Below are positions 1-7,100 of a stretch of DNA of 9,634 bases, in pieces. The translations under genes and the position numbers were made by a program. Origin of the DNA: Candidatus Zophobacter franzmannii (lineage in GTDB: Bacteria > Cloacimonadota > Cloacimonadia > Cloacimonadales > JAFGVF01); contig JAVCCX010000394.1 of NCBI GenBank assembly GCA_030765245.1, positions 1 through 9,634 of the forward strand, read 5' to 3'. The notes beneath the pieces were generated by a model that made no database searches, was not told the origin of the DNA, and saw nothing but the letters and a program-made list of their open reading frames with translations. The first letter of the stretch is position 1. Every line of letters starts with the position of its first letter.

Positions 1-609
1 AACTACTACGGTACCTTCAACATCTTGAATAGCTTCAACACCGAAGCCATCATTGAATCGTTGCATTATCTCCTTGAGTGGGTTTTCACCCATTCCATAG
101 ACAAGGATATCTGCTTTTGCATCGAATATTAGAGAGTTCCTAATCTTATCAGACCAATAGTCGTAATGAGGTAGTCGTCTGAGTGATGCTTCTATGCCGC
201 CTAAGACAATGGGGGTGTCCTTATAGATAGCTTTAATCTGAGTGGTATAAGCTAAGGTTGCTCTGTCCGGTCTCTTCCCGGTAACTCCGTTTGGAGAATA
301 GGCATCCTCAGAGCGTTTCTTCTTCTGAGCAGTATAGTGATTAATCATGGAATCCATATTGCCGGATGTTATGCCAAAGCAAAGGCGTGGTTTACCCAGA
401 GCCATGAAATCATCTTTTGAGGTCCAATCAGGTTGGGCAATAATCCCGACCTTGTAACCTAAGTGGAGTAGATATCTGCCTAAGAGGGCAGGAGCAAAAC
501 TTGGATGATCGATATAGGCATCGCCACTAATAATAATGACATCGCACACATCCCATCCGAGTTTATTCATCTCGGATTTGCTAATCGGAAGAAAAGGTAT
601 CTGTTTCAT
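1..609 (-). CDS. ygiQ: YgiQ-family radical SAM protein, N-terminal part (runs off left edge)
   Basis: Reverse translation from the ATG at 609-607 gives 203 uninterrupted residues to base 1, so the C-terminal part is missing. The protein opens [14 protein letters not shown] and continues with [63 protein letters not shown] and DILVYGMGE. These are the characteristic N-terminal blocks of the YgiQ (UPF0313) family. In that family a cobalamin-binding-like N-terminal region precedes the radical SAM core; the CxxxCxxC cluster motif would lie beyond the window and cannot be checked. The biochemical role of the family is not established. The start agrees with the family, where FLP occurs within the first residues, but no Shine-Dalgarno site precedes it. 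The start codon sits only a few bases past the U-tract of the cold-shock gene terminator, so expression may depend on read-through or on a promoter I cannot identify. Confidence 0.9.
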   Translation of the reverse strand, partial: MKQIPFLPISKSEMNKLGWDVCDVIIISGDAYIDHPSFAPALLGRYLLHLGYKVGIIAQPDWTSKDDFMALGKPRLCFGITSGNMDSMINHYTAQKKKRSEDAYSPNGVTGKRPDRATLAYTTQIKAIYKDTPIVLGGIEASLRRLPHYDYWSDKIRNSLIFDAKADILVYGMGENPLKEIMQRFNDGFGVEAIQDVEGTVVV

Positions 610-614
610 TTTAT

Positions 615-647
615 AAAAAAAAGGTAAAAGCAGCTTGCCTTTACCTT
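615..647 (-). terminator. Rho-independent terminator of the cold-shock gene
   Basis: Arms 621-628 (AAGGTAAA on plus) and 640-647 (TTTACCTT) pair perfectly. After one A/C mismatch a further 3 bp (630-632 with 636-638) close a three-base loop. On the minus strand the stem is followed by a run of six T (620-615), eight if the last two stem bases are counted. It lies 20 bases past the TAA stop of the cold-shock gene and just before the YgiQ-family start. Confidence 0.85.
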
Positions 648-667
648 AAAGTGTGATAAATTAAAGC

Positions 668-895
668 TTAGAAGCTACTATTAGGTACTTCTGTTCGCAT
701 AACATTTACTGCTTGAGTGCCTTTATCTGTAGGCATTAAATCAAATTCAACCTTCTCTTCTTGCTCAAGAACTTTTAAGTCCATTGGCTTCAAAGTCACA
801 ATTGATTTCCAGTGTACGAAATATTCTTGATTATCCTCTGATAGGATGAAACCATAACCTTTATTCTTGTTAAACCATTTAACTGTGCCAGTCAT
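668..895 (-). CDS. Cold-shock domain protein (CspA-like)
   Basis: This is a 75-residue single cold-shock domain, a small beta-barrel that binds single-stranded RNA or DNA in the cytoplasm and in characterised homologues melts RNA secondary structure. It starts MTGTVKWFNKNKGYGFI. The RNP1 motif is KGYGFI (residues 12-17) and the RNP2-like motif is YFVHWKSI (25-32), with Trp29 at the position where many family members have Phe. The length is close to the usual 65-75. The frame is open to an ATG at 907, but the ATG at 895 is preferred. A GAGGT Shine-Dalgarno site lies 5 bases upstream of it, and family members begin just before the GTVKWFN block. The gene is monocistronic by appearance, with its own promoter (924-951) and terminator (615-647). 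Nothing shows whether it is actually cold-induced. Confidence 0.93.
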   Translation of the reverse strand: MTGTVKWFNKNKGYGFILSEDNQEYFVHWKSIVTLKPMDLKVLEQEEKVEFDLMPTDKGTQAVNVMRTEVPNSSF

Positions 896-900
896 TATAA

Positions 901-905
901 ACCTC
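901..905 (-). promoter_or_regulatory. Shine-Dalgarno site deciding the cold-shock gene start
   Basis: Minus-strand GAGGT, 5 bases before the ATG at 895. The alternative ATG at 907 overlaps this site (ATGAGGT), so it would have to initiate on the ribosome binding site itself. This supports the shorter 75-residue product. Confidence 0.8.
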
Positions 906-923
906 ATTTTGTCTTTATATCCC

Positions 924-951
924 CTTATAAATGGGAAAGGGATTTCGTCAA
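924..951 (-). promoter_or_regulatory. Sigma-70-type promoter of the cold-shock gene
   Basis: On the minus strand a -35 box TTGACG (951-946) and a -10 box TATAAG (929-924) are separated by 16 bases. Each matches the consensus at five of six positions. The predicted transcript start near 917 leaves a leader of only about 20 bases, ending in the GAGGT ribosome binding site. No cold-box-like leader would be present in this transcript. Confidence 0.75.
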
Positions 952-1071
952 TAGTTTAATTGTTGCAATGATTTGCCTGTTTTAATCTAACAGCTTTTAG
1001 ATTTTCAAAAGGGGGCTGAATATTCTTCAATCTTATCTGCTTTAGGTCTCTATCGAAGAACTATCAGTATG

Positions 1072-1102
1072 ATGATATTCAGGTTTAGAAGAGGAATGTC
1101 AA
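1072..1102 (-). promoter_or_regulatory. Candidate distal promoter upstream of the cold-shock gene
   Basis: On the minus strand a perfect TTGACA (1102-1097) is followed by TATCAT (1077-1072), the same -10 box as the kinase promoter, but with a long 19-base spacer. The -35 lies inside an inverted repeat (AGGTTT 1081-1086, AAACCT 1111-1116). If active it would give a leader of roughly 170 bases to the cold-shock gene. Apart from this and the proximal promoter, I see nothing else in the gene-free stretch 952-1123. Confidence 0.35.
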
Positions 1103-1123
1103 GAGTGAGGAAACCTGAGAATT

Positions 1124-1156
1124 AAATAAAACGGATAGCCAAAAGTGACTATCCGT
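1124..1156 (-). terminator. Rho-independent terminator of the hybrid kinase gene
   Basis: Arms 1131-1138 (ACGGATAG on plus) and 1149-1156 (CTATCCGT) form a perfect 8-bp stem with a 10-base loop. On the minus strand the stem is followed by TTTATTTAAT. It starts 40 bases after the kinase stop codon, in the right orientation to end that transcript and insulate the cold-shock gene. Confidence 0.82.
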
Positions 1157-1196
1157 CTTGTAGATTCTTTAACAGTTTATATCTTGGAAGGTTGAA

Positions 1197-4100
1197 TTAC
1201 ATATATCTATCAGTATAGACTTTTATAAATCGCTCTTTCAGTTCACGAGCTTTGAATGGTTTTGAGATGAAGTCATCCATACCCACATCAAGGCATTCCT
1301 GACGGTTTAGTTCAGCTGAATTTGCGGTTAAGGCAACAAGATATGGACGCACATCAGCTTCTAACCTTGCGATAATCTCTTTTGAAGCTGTAATACCATC
1401 CATAATAGGCATCTGCAAGTCCATCAGGATAATGTCATAGTGATTCTTCAGCGTATATTCAAGCGCCTTTTTACCGTTGTCAACGATGTCTATAGAGTAT
1501 CCTAACTTCGCTAAAAGATGATAAGCAAGCTTCTGATTAACAATATTATCTTCAGCCAGGAGCATTTTAAGTGGGAATTCTTCAGCAAAACCCTTGTAAA
1601 GTTCTGTACTAATAAGAGTCTTCTCCTCTCTTTTTGTACTTGTGTCCTCAATAAGAGCAGGTGCAAGCTTATAAAGAGTAACAGGTTTTCTAATCACAGC
1701 CTGGAAATCAGAAAGAGAAGCTTCCTGAGCAGTGGCAGTCTTCATCAGAATCAACTTCATATTGTCCGGGGATGAGAATTTACGAATTTCTTTCGCTAAA
1801 TCAACACCTGTATGTCCTGGTATCTTATAGTTAATCAAGCCATATTCAAATCGATGGTCTGCCTTGAGAGCATCTAAGCAATCATCCCAACTTGAGACTG
1901 TCGTTACATCAAGTGAGAAGTTCTCGAGGTATTTCTTAAATAACTTTTGTGCTCTCCAATTAGGCTCAACAAGTAGTACTTTTTGATCGAGAACTTTCAG
2001 GGATGTGTCAAAGACTAAAGAAGATCTTTCCCATGAAGATACAGTAAGGTTGAAAATGAATGATGTTCCAGAGCCAACTTTACTCTGAACATGAATCTCA
2101 CCACCCAGCATCCTAATGAGCTTACGACAGATTGCAAGACCGAGTCCTGTTCCACCATATCTTCTAGTTATTGTTGAGTCTGCCTGAGTGAATGTTTCGG
2201 AGATATTCTCAAGCTTCTCTTCCGGGATACCAATTCCTGTATCAGCTACTTCAAAACGGAGAGTAAGTGAGGTGCTATTTTCCTCAACTACATTTACTTT
2301 AACGGTGACTTCTCCTCTCTCAGTGAACTTGATAGCATTTGCAATAAGATTGAGTAACACCTGTCTAATTCTGAATTCATCAGCATTAATGATCACCGGA
2401 ACAGATGAATCCATCTCAAGAATTACTTCAATATGTCGGTTTTCTGCATCAGAGGAGATAACATCGAGACATGATGTAATGCACTTGTCTAGGTTGAACA
2501 TCTTATCGACTATATCTAGATTTCCTGACTCCATCTTAGATAGATCAAGAATATCATTTATGATTACTAACAGGGTGTCGCCGCTACTTTGAACAATTTC
2601 TAAGTAGTCCTGTTGCTCCTGTGTAAGAGCCGTATTGGACATCACTTCGGTCATTCCGATAATACCGTTCAATGGGGTTCTAATTTCATGACTAACTGTA
2701 GCGAGGAAGCTTGACTTAGCCCTTGTAGCTGCCAAAGCTTCTTCACGAGCATTGATTATCTCTTGCTCAACTTTCTTCTTGAGAGATATATCTTCATATA
2801 TGCTATATATTGCTACCACATAGTCGTTTACAATGACTGGTGTAGTATAGACCCTGACATCTATCAGTTTGCCATTTACATGCTTTCTGCGAGCTTCAAA
2901 ACTAATATTATCAATGGTAACTGCATCACGAGTAAATTTAGTTGCTTCATCGAGCATACCTTCAGGTACGATCAAATCATCTATGTTCTTACCGACAATC
3001 TCCATAGAATCATAACCGAAAAGACTCTCAAAAGATGGATTTACTCTAACTATACTACCATCGGGATTAATGAGAACAACCGAGTTAATGTTAAGACTGA
3101 AGAGTTGCTCGGTATATGCTCGTTCGTTTTCTAGTTCGTATTCAATACGATTACGCTCTTGAATCATTCTATTCGCCGCATCAGCTACTTTTTGCCATTC
3201 CCAATATCTTATTTGACCCATCTCAAGTGGGGTAATCCCGGGAAGGTAAGAATCAAAGGCATTACATATGTAATCCACATAGTGTTCTAATCGCTTGCGG
3301 AGATTCATAGTCCAGAACAGAACTATGCCCAGAAGTAAGGTTAAAAGTAATATGATGATAATAACTTCAACAACTGCCTGTTTCTTGTATAGTTGCTTTA
3401 AATGGTCAGGTCCAATTACTTTGAAATCCTCTTCAATAATTGTGGCAGAAATACCCTCGGGGTCAGAGACATGTTGATAAAAACAGACATAGTTTTTAGC
3501 TCTCTTACCATGTGGATAGGTGAGGTTCAAATAGCCCTCATCTGATTTTGCAACATCCGGATTTTCTGAAAGGGTAGTTTTTAGGAAATCTATCAAACCG
3601 AGATTCTTTTCAGCACTATCCTTTAGACCAAACAACAGAGATTGTTTGGATTCAGGATCAAAGAACATAGAGACTGTATTTACATTCTCATACAAACCCT
3701 GAATGAGTTCGTAAGAGCTTTCAGTGCGTTTTTCTACTGCTAATTTCCACCGTTCAGAGATTTTGTATTCATATATGATTCCCCATTGGTAAGGTTCAAA
3801 TCTACGCATACAAACAATGTTTTTTAAATCACCTTGTTTCTGGAAATAGCTGGCAAATACATCCCTGGAGAGATCAAAAGGCTCTTTAAGTGAATCATAT
3901 ACACCTCTGGGGCCTATCTCTGTATGAGTAGAATCAGAGCTTTCATACACTGCATTACGATAATTATTAATCCACTCTGACCAGAATCGGTTCATGTAGA
4001 TGTTGTCTTTTGTATGGGATGTAACAGCGGTATTGGAAAGTTGTTTAAACTCGTTCAGCATATGGGTAGTTGCTGATTTACTGAGATATGTACTAAGGTT

Positions 4101-4556
4101 TTTCCCTGTCAAACCGTCAAGTCCGCGAGAGAGATAGACATTACCTGTAGCATCAACAACGGTGATGGAAGCAAGTAGATTCAAATCTCTCATATTCTCT
4201 AGTGTGAAGAGGATCTTTTTCTTAAGTTCCTCTTCAGGAACATCAGCATTATAATCTCCATAGATTGAAACTGCAGCACTGTGTAGATTGTCCCCGGTGA
4301 GAACAATCTCTCTTTCTATGTCTTCATTAAGATTATCAACAAACGCTTTGAAGAATCTAGTATTGTATTGTGCATAGTCCCGAACTTCACTTTTATATAA
4401 ACGATCTATACTGTACTGGGTTGAGCTTAACCCCGACTTTAGGAAGGAATAATGCCATACCATCCTGAAAGCAAAGATGACTACAACACTCAAAATCGTA
4501 CTGATTACAAGAATTCGCTGAAAACTACTAACTAGCTTCTTCTCTTTTTTTACCAT
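1197..4556 (-). CDS. Membrane-bound hybrid sensor histidine kinase (Cache-like sensor, PAS, HisKA, HATPase, two receivers)
   Basis: The 1119-residue protein has a basic start, a membrane segment (about 14-33), a periplasmic sensor of roughly 360 residues resembling a double Cache domain, and a second membrane segment (395-416). A HAMP-like stretch (417-480) and a PAS domain (about 485-590) follow. The HisKA H-box SHEIRTPLNG carries the phospho-accepting His623. The HATPase has N-box Asn740, DTGIGI (772-777) and GGTGLGL (801-807). The first receiver (about 858-970) is degenerate: GLINYKIP places Asn909 where the phosphorylated Asp should be, and EP (864-865) replaces the acidic pair, although Thr940 and Lys957 remain. 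The second receiver (998-1115) is intact, with Glu1002-Asp1003, Asp1046, Thr1077 and Lys1099. No DNA-binding output is fused, so the signal probably passes to an unlinked Hpt or response regulator. GGGGA before the ATG may serve as ribosome binding site. Ligand unknown. Confidence 0.95.
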   Translation of the reverse strand: MVKKEKKLVSSFQRILVISTILSVVVIFAFRMVWHYSFLKSGLSSTQYSIDRLYKSEVRDYAQYNTRFFKAFVDNLNEDIEREIVLTGDNLHSAAVSIYGDYNADVPEEELKKKILFTLENMRDLNLLASITVVDATGNVYLSRGLDGLTGKNLSTYLSKSATTHMLNEFKQLSNTAVTSHTKDNIYMNRFWSEWINNYRNAVYESSDSTHTEIGPRGVYDSLKEPFDLSRDVFASYFQKQGDLKNIVCMRRFEPYQWGIIYEYKISERWKLAVEKRTESSYELIQGLYENVNTVSMFFDPESKQSLLFGLKDSAEKNLGLIDFLKTTLSENPDVAKSDEGYLNLTYPHGKRAKNYVCFYQHVSDPEGISATIIEEDFKVIGPDHLKQLYKKQAVVEVIIIILLLTLLLGIVLFWTMNLRKRLEHYVDYICNAFDSYLPGITPLEMGQIRYWEWQKVADAANRMIQERNRIEYELENERAYTEQLFSLNINSVVLINPDGSIVRVNPSFESLFGYDSMEIVGKNIDDLIVPEGMLDEATKFTRDAVTIDNISFEARRKHVNGKLIDVRVYTTPVIVNDYVVAIYSIYEDISLKKKVEQEIINAREEALAATRAKSSFLATVSHEIRTPLNGIIGMTEVMSNTALTQEQQDYLEIVQSSGDTLLVIINDILDLSKMESGNLDIVDKMFNLDKCITSCLDVISSDAENRHIEVILEMDSSVPVIINADEFRIRQVLLNLIANAIKFTERGEVTVKVNVVEENSTSLTLRFEVADTGIGIPEEKLENISETFTQADSTITRRYGGTGLGLAICRKLIRMLGGEIHVQSKVGSGTSFIFNLTVSSWERSSLVFDTSLKVLDQKVLLVEPNWRAQKLFKKYLENFSLDVTTVSSWDDCLDALKADHRFEYGLINYKIPGHTGVDLAKEIRKFSSPDNMKLILMKTATAQEASLSDFQAVIRKPVTLYKLAPALIEDTSTKREEKTLISTELYKGFAEEFPLKMLLAEDNIVNQKLAYHLLAKLGYSIDIVDNGKKALEYTLKNHYDIILMDLQMPIMDGITASKEIIARLEADVRPYLVALTANSAELNRQECLDVGMDDFISKPFKARELKERFIKVYTDRYM

Positions 4557-4575
4557 TGTTTTGTCCCCATACTCA

Positions 4576-4604
4576 ATGATAGTAACTTATTGATAAATTG
4601 TCAA
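4576..4604 (-). promoter_or_regulatory. Sigma-70-type promoter of the hybrid kinase gene
   Basis: On the minus strand a perfect -35 TTGACA (4604-4599), a 17-base spacer and a -10 TATCAT (4581-4576) match the housekeeping consensus closely. The predicted start near 4569 leaves a leader of only about a dozen bases that still contains GGGGA. The kinase is therefore probably transcribed separately from the HHH/barrel gene upstream. Confidence 0.75.
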
Positions 4605-4607
4605 TAA
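4587..4607. repeat. Perfect inverted repeat over the kinase promoter (possible operator)
   Basis: TTATTGA (4587-4593) and TCAATAA (4601-4607) are exact reverse complements around a 7-base centre. The element covers the -35 box and most of the promoter spacer, which is where a repressor site would act. The arms are AT-rich, so chance occurrence is possible. Confidence 0.4.
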
Positions 4608-4621
4608 CAAATTATTATTCA

Positions 4622-4675
4622 ATTAAGCATAATGGGAGGTAACTAGTTGAAAGTACTATGCTACAGTTGCTTAAT
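4622..4675. repeat. Long-loop inverted repeat after the barrel gene
   Basis: ATTAAGCA (4622-4629) and TGCTTAAT (4668-4675) are exact reverse complements with a 38-base loop. Part of the left arm could instead pair with a nearby AGCATA-type element (TATGCT on plus, 4657-4662), so two stems compete. It starts just after the stop at 4688 and may act as a weak 3' end for the upstream transcript. There is no good T-run, so I do not call a terminator. Confidence 0.3.
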
Positions 4676-4687
4676 CATAAAGCCCTG

Positions 4688-5815
4688 TCAATTCAACATT
4701 GAATAAGCAATCGAAACATAGCAATTGGTAATGTTCCCTTCAATAGTCCCTCGAGCCACTGCTTTAAATTTAAGTTGTTTAGCAATATCAGTTTTGTAAC
4801 CTAATTCCCAGCGTGTTTCATCAGATGTCAGTAATTCAGTGTATTCATTTGAACTATCTATGCTGTTGGTAAGATAAACTTGCTCGTTTGTTGAAATTGT
4901 TAAAAGGCTCATGTAAACAGAGGAAGTAGCCATCTCGTAGCTGACCTTAGTTTTGAGCAATGTAGTTCTCTCTTCCATCTTGTCTAAGATAGCAAGGTCT
5001 AACCCGAATTGGAGATTCTTAGTGATTAATGACTTGTACTTTGCAGAATACCTAAACTTCGATTCGTTAGTTTGTAGGTCATAAACATGCTTAGCTTTTA
5101 TATGAATAGATTGTCTTTCAAAAGGAAGATATATGTTTACATTTTCCTCAATCTCATCACTGTCGGAAGCTGATCTATATTTCAGAGAAAACTCAGGATG
5201 AAGGAACACTGACTTCAGTTTTACTCTACTTTGATACTCTTGGTAGTTTGGAAAATTCCTGAAGTTGTTATAGTACTTTGCAAATGGTCTTTCATTAGCA
5301 TTCCGAATTAGATCAATGGAACTGATGTAGAGGATGTCTTCACTATTTGACCTTAGTGTTGCCGAGATAGATGGTTCATCACACAAGGTAACTTCTGCTT
5401 TGAATCTGTGTCTGCCCAAGGTTTTATTTAACGCTAAGCTCCAATTGCTCTTCTGAACTAAATAACCCCCATTGTTCTCTTTTGTTACTTCATTTGCCAT
5501 TAGAATCGATAAGTATTTCCAACTAATAACTGAGCCATAAGAATTTACCGCTGGATCTCTCACCTTCGTTGATAAGTAATCATCGATTACTGTTGGAAAC
5601 TTCTCCTGAGTTAAGTAAAATGGGTTGATTGTAAAGTCTTTGAACTTTGCGATCACGCTAGCCCCCTGGGGATGATAGTTAGTAACAGAGTTCACCGGAT
5701 AGAATCCGTTACTTTTGTTGTTCCCAGCCTGGTAAATCAGCCCTTTTCCAAAGTGAAAGTAGTAATTCCCAACAATGTAATCAACAGTTTTGTTACCATC
5801 TGAGAAGCAGGTCAT
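4688..5815 (-). CDS. Outer-membrane beta-barrel-like C-terminal part of the interrupted HHH protein
   Basis: 375 residues from the ATG at 5815, in the same reading frame as the upstream HHH fragment. The frame is open without a start for seven more codons up to the TAA at 5837-5839. The block DYIVGNYYFHFGKGLIYQ (residues 12-29) resembles the conserved GDY-x-FGQGL segment found in the middle of large HHH/barrel proteins of the FCB group. The rest alternates polar and hydrophobic residues in short strands (for example the 20 or so residues after HIKAKHVYDL) and ends with VSIAYSMLN, as expected of an outer-membrane barrel. There is no signal peptide and no Shine-Dalgarno site before the ATG (TTTAAATCA precedes it), so an independent protein would neither start well nor be exported. 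It is best read as the C-terminal part of one gene broken by a nonsense codon. The final stop is TGA. Confidence 0.72.
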   Translation of the reverse strand: MTCFSDGNKTVDYIVGNYYFHFGKGLIYQAGNNKSNGFYPVNSVTNYHPQGASVIAKFKDFTINPFYLTQEKFPTVIDDYLSTKVRDPAVNSYGSVISWKYLSILMANEVTKENNGGYLVQKSNWSLALNKTLGRHRFKAEVTLCDEPSISATLRSNSEDILYISSIDLIRNANERPFAKYYNNFRNFPNYQEYQSRVKLKSVFLHPEFSLKYRSASDSDEIEENVNIYLPFERQSIHIKAKHVYDLQTNESKFRYSAKYKSLITKNLQFGLDLAILDKMEERTTLLKTKVSYEMATSSVYMSLLTISTNEQVYLTNSIDSSNEYTELLTSDETRWELGYKTDIAKQLKFKAVARGTIEGNITNCYVSIAYSMLN

Positions 5816-5836
5816 TGATTTAAAAAGTTCAAGGTC

Positions 5837-5839
5837 TTA
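5837..5839 (-). other. In-frame TAA splitting the HHH/barrel gene
   Basis: The TAA on the minus strand follows codons for NKDYSS. The same frame resumes with DLELFKS and then the ATG at 5815, and stays open for 382 codons to 4688. No shift of frame is needed to join the halves. A single base change could produce TAA from GAA, CAA or AAA. Recent nonsense mutation, sequence error and read-through are all possible. Confidence 0.8.
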
Positions 5840-6325
5840 AGACGAATAATCCTTATTACTAATCAGTTGGAGTGTATTAGAACCAAATAAAACTCTTTGC
5901 TTCAGATTTATCCTATTATCCCCATCTTTCAATGAGTGATTATATCTATTGATTGAATTGAAATCCATTTGTGGAATGTTACCGAAAATAACATATTTCT
6001 TCCATTCATTTAGTAGAGATTTATCGGTTACTACACTCTCTAATCGAGTCCAAGCTTCAAACTCATTACTTGTCCGATAAGCAATAATACTTGATGCATC
6101 TTCTTCAGAGAATCCAAGTGTTAATAGCGTTTCAAAACTACAGTGATTGATGTATAACCCGGTTGACTGTATGGTCTCAATCTCTTCATTAACCTCATTG
6201 TAAAACTCAATCTCATTGTAGTCATCTGTTAGTATCGGTACATCTTGGGCATAAAGGCATATCGCAATAGCTATTGCTATTAGTAGAAGAACTTTCTTAC
6301 AAATTGAACTGAATTCCAAGTGCAT
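5837..6325 (-). CDS. Secreted helix-hairpin-helix (ComEA-like) protein, N-terminal part of an interrupted HHH/barrel gene
   Basis: 162 residues ending at an in-frame TAA. Residues 10-26 (KKVLLLIAIAIAICLYA) form a signal peptide with likely cleavage before Gln27. Residues 57-113 form a helix-hairpin-helix domain of the ComEA type: LYINHCSFETLLTLGF in place of the usual LNINTAS-x-x-L start, then ASSIIAYRTSNEFEAWTRLESV and a closing helix ending YVIF. Such domains commonly bind DNA through the backbone; here the protein would be outside the inner membrane. From residue 118 the chain runs into RINLKQRVLFG, typical of the strand region that begins the barrel in long family members, and then stops abruptly at NKDYSS. 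The start overlaps the upstream gene by 29 bases, suggesting translational coupling, and its own ribosome binding site is weak. With the downstream frame the full gene would span 545 codons counting the stop. Confidence 0.75.
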   Translation of the reverse strand: MHLEFSSICKKVLLLIAIAIAICLYAQDVPILTDDYNEIEFYNEVNEEIETIQSTGLYINHCSFETLLTLGFSEEDASSIIAYRTSNEFEAWTRLESVVTDKSLLNEWKKYVIFGNIPQMDFNSINRYNHSLKDGDNRINLKQRVLFGSNTLQLISNKDYSS

Positions 6326-7085
6326 GTGTTAACTCTAACTCTGGATGGTTACTTACCGCGTATTTAAAACTTACTCGTTTGTAATTGATAAGTATCCCAA
6401 AGTTTAACCTATTAACTTCAGTCTGATACCCACTATAAAAGAACAAGGCTCTGGTTAACTTTAGTTTGGAAGAGAAGCTGTATTGAACAGGATAGTCTTC
6501 TTCAGACTCAATACCTAAACCTAGATGAACAATATCAAAAGGCAAGTATGCAAACTGGATATTGGTTTTAAAAGGTAGTTTAATATCATCTATTTTCTGT
6601 GGATATAGGTTTGATAAGGTAAGACTCGAAGTAGTTTGTTTCCAGTTCCAACTCATGCCGATATCAGTAGTAACGCCAGTAATTGTATCATAACCCTTAA
6701 CTTCTTGATTGATTATTCTAAGGTTTACACCAAGTGAGAAAGAAGAAAGACAGTAGGAACTATTGAGTGTAAAGTGATTTTCATTAATCAAGTCATTGTT
6801 TAGGTTATTTAGAGCTACACCAAAACCAAACTTCTTTAACTTATAACTACTTCCCAAAGCCTTGATTACAAGTTCAGGCTCATTATAAAGATAGACCAAC
6901 CCACTTTCGATTCCTTTGGATGTTTCTGAGGGGGAATTGATGAAGTCAATAGGACTATCACTAAGTAGAGAGATACCGGAGCTAAGGATGTATGACGGGG
7001 TTTGGTAGATACCTGATTGAAAGCAGTAAATTGATGTAGGAAGAATTAAGAGCATGCAAAATAGAATTCTGAGATATACCTTCAT
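6297..7085 (-). CDS. PorV/PorQ-like outer-membrane beta-barrel protein
   Basis: 262 residues. Residues 1-21 (MKVYLRILFCMLLILPTSIYC) are a signal peptide. The mature chain is a series of short amphipathic strands (for example FGFGVALNNL, FSLGVNLRIIN, HLGLGIESE, RLNFGILINY, VSFKYAVSNH) and ends with HPELELTHALGIQFNL. The HPEL-x-x-TH closing block recurs in PorV/PorQ/UPF0164-type outer-membrane proteins of the FCB group. Several of those act in protein export at the outer membrane, but others have no known role, so I assign localisation rather than function. The usual early SARA-x-GMG block is not evident, and PIDFINSP may correspond to the following A-x-x-NPA segment. The ATG at 7085 is preceded by AGG at a suitable distance. 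It begins just after the terminator-like hairpin of the ABC gene and overlaps the HHH gene by 29 bases, so the two are probably co-expressed. Confidence 0.72.
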   Translation of the reverse strand: MKVYLRILFCMLLILPTSIYCFQSGIYQTPSYILSSGISLLSDSPIDFINSPSETSKGIESGLVYLYNEPELVIKALGSSYKLKKFGFGVALNNLNNDLINENHFTLNSSYCLSSFSLGVNLRIINQEVKGYDTITGVTTDIGMSWNWKQTTSSLTLSNLYPQKIDDIKLPFKTNIQFAYLPFDIVHLGLGIESEEDYPVQYSFSSKLKLTRALFFYSGYQTEVNRLNFGILINYKRVSFKYAVSNHPELELTHALGIQFNL

Positions 7086-7100
7086 AAAACCTACAGATAG

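Noticed and set aside
1518..1775. Plus-strand open frame inside the kinase gene
   Set aside because: Antisense to the receiver-coding region, composition-driven, no recognisable domain, no ribosome binding site; the same applies to plus-strand frames at 2188-2592, 2763-3134 and 3295-3477.
4691..4704. ATTCAA/TTGAAT inverted repeat at the end of the barrel gene as terminator
   Set aside because: Only a two-base loop, AT-only stem, inside the last codons and no T-run after it.
5816..5839. Frameshift as the cause of the split between the HHH and barrel parts
   Set aside because: Both parts are in the same frame; only the TAA separates them.
6264..6277. Perfect 14-base palindrome GCAATAGCTATTGC
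   Set aside because: It encodes the IAIAIA run of a signal peptide; the symmetry follows from alternating Ile and Ala codons, and it lies well inside the coding region.
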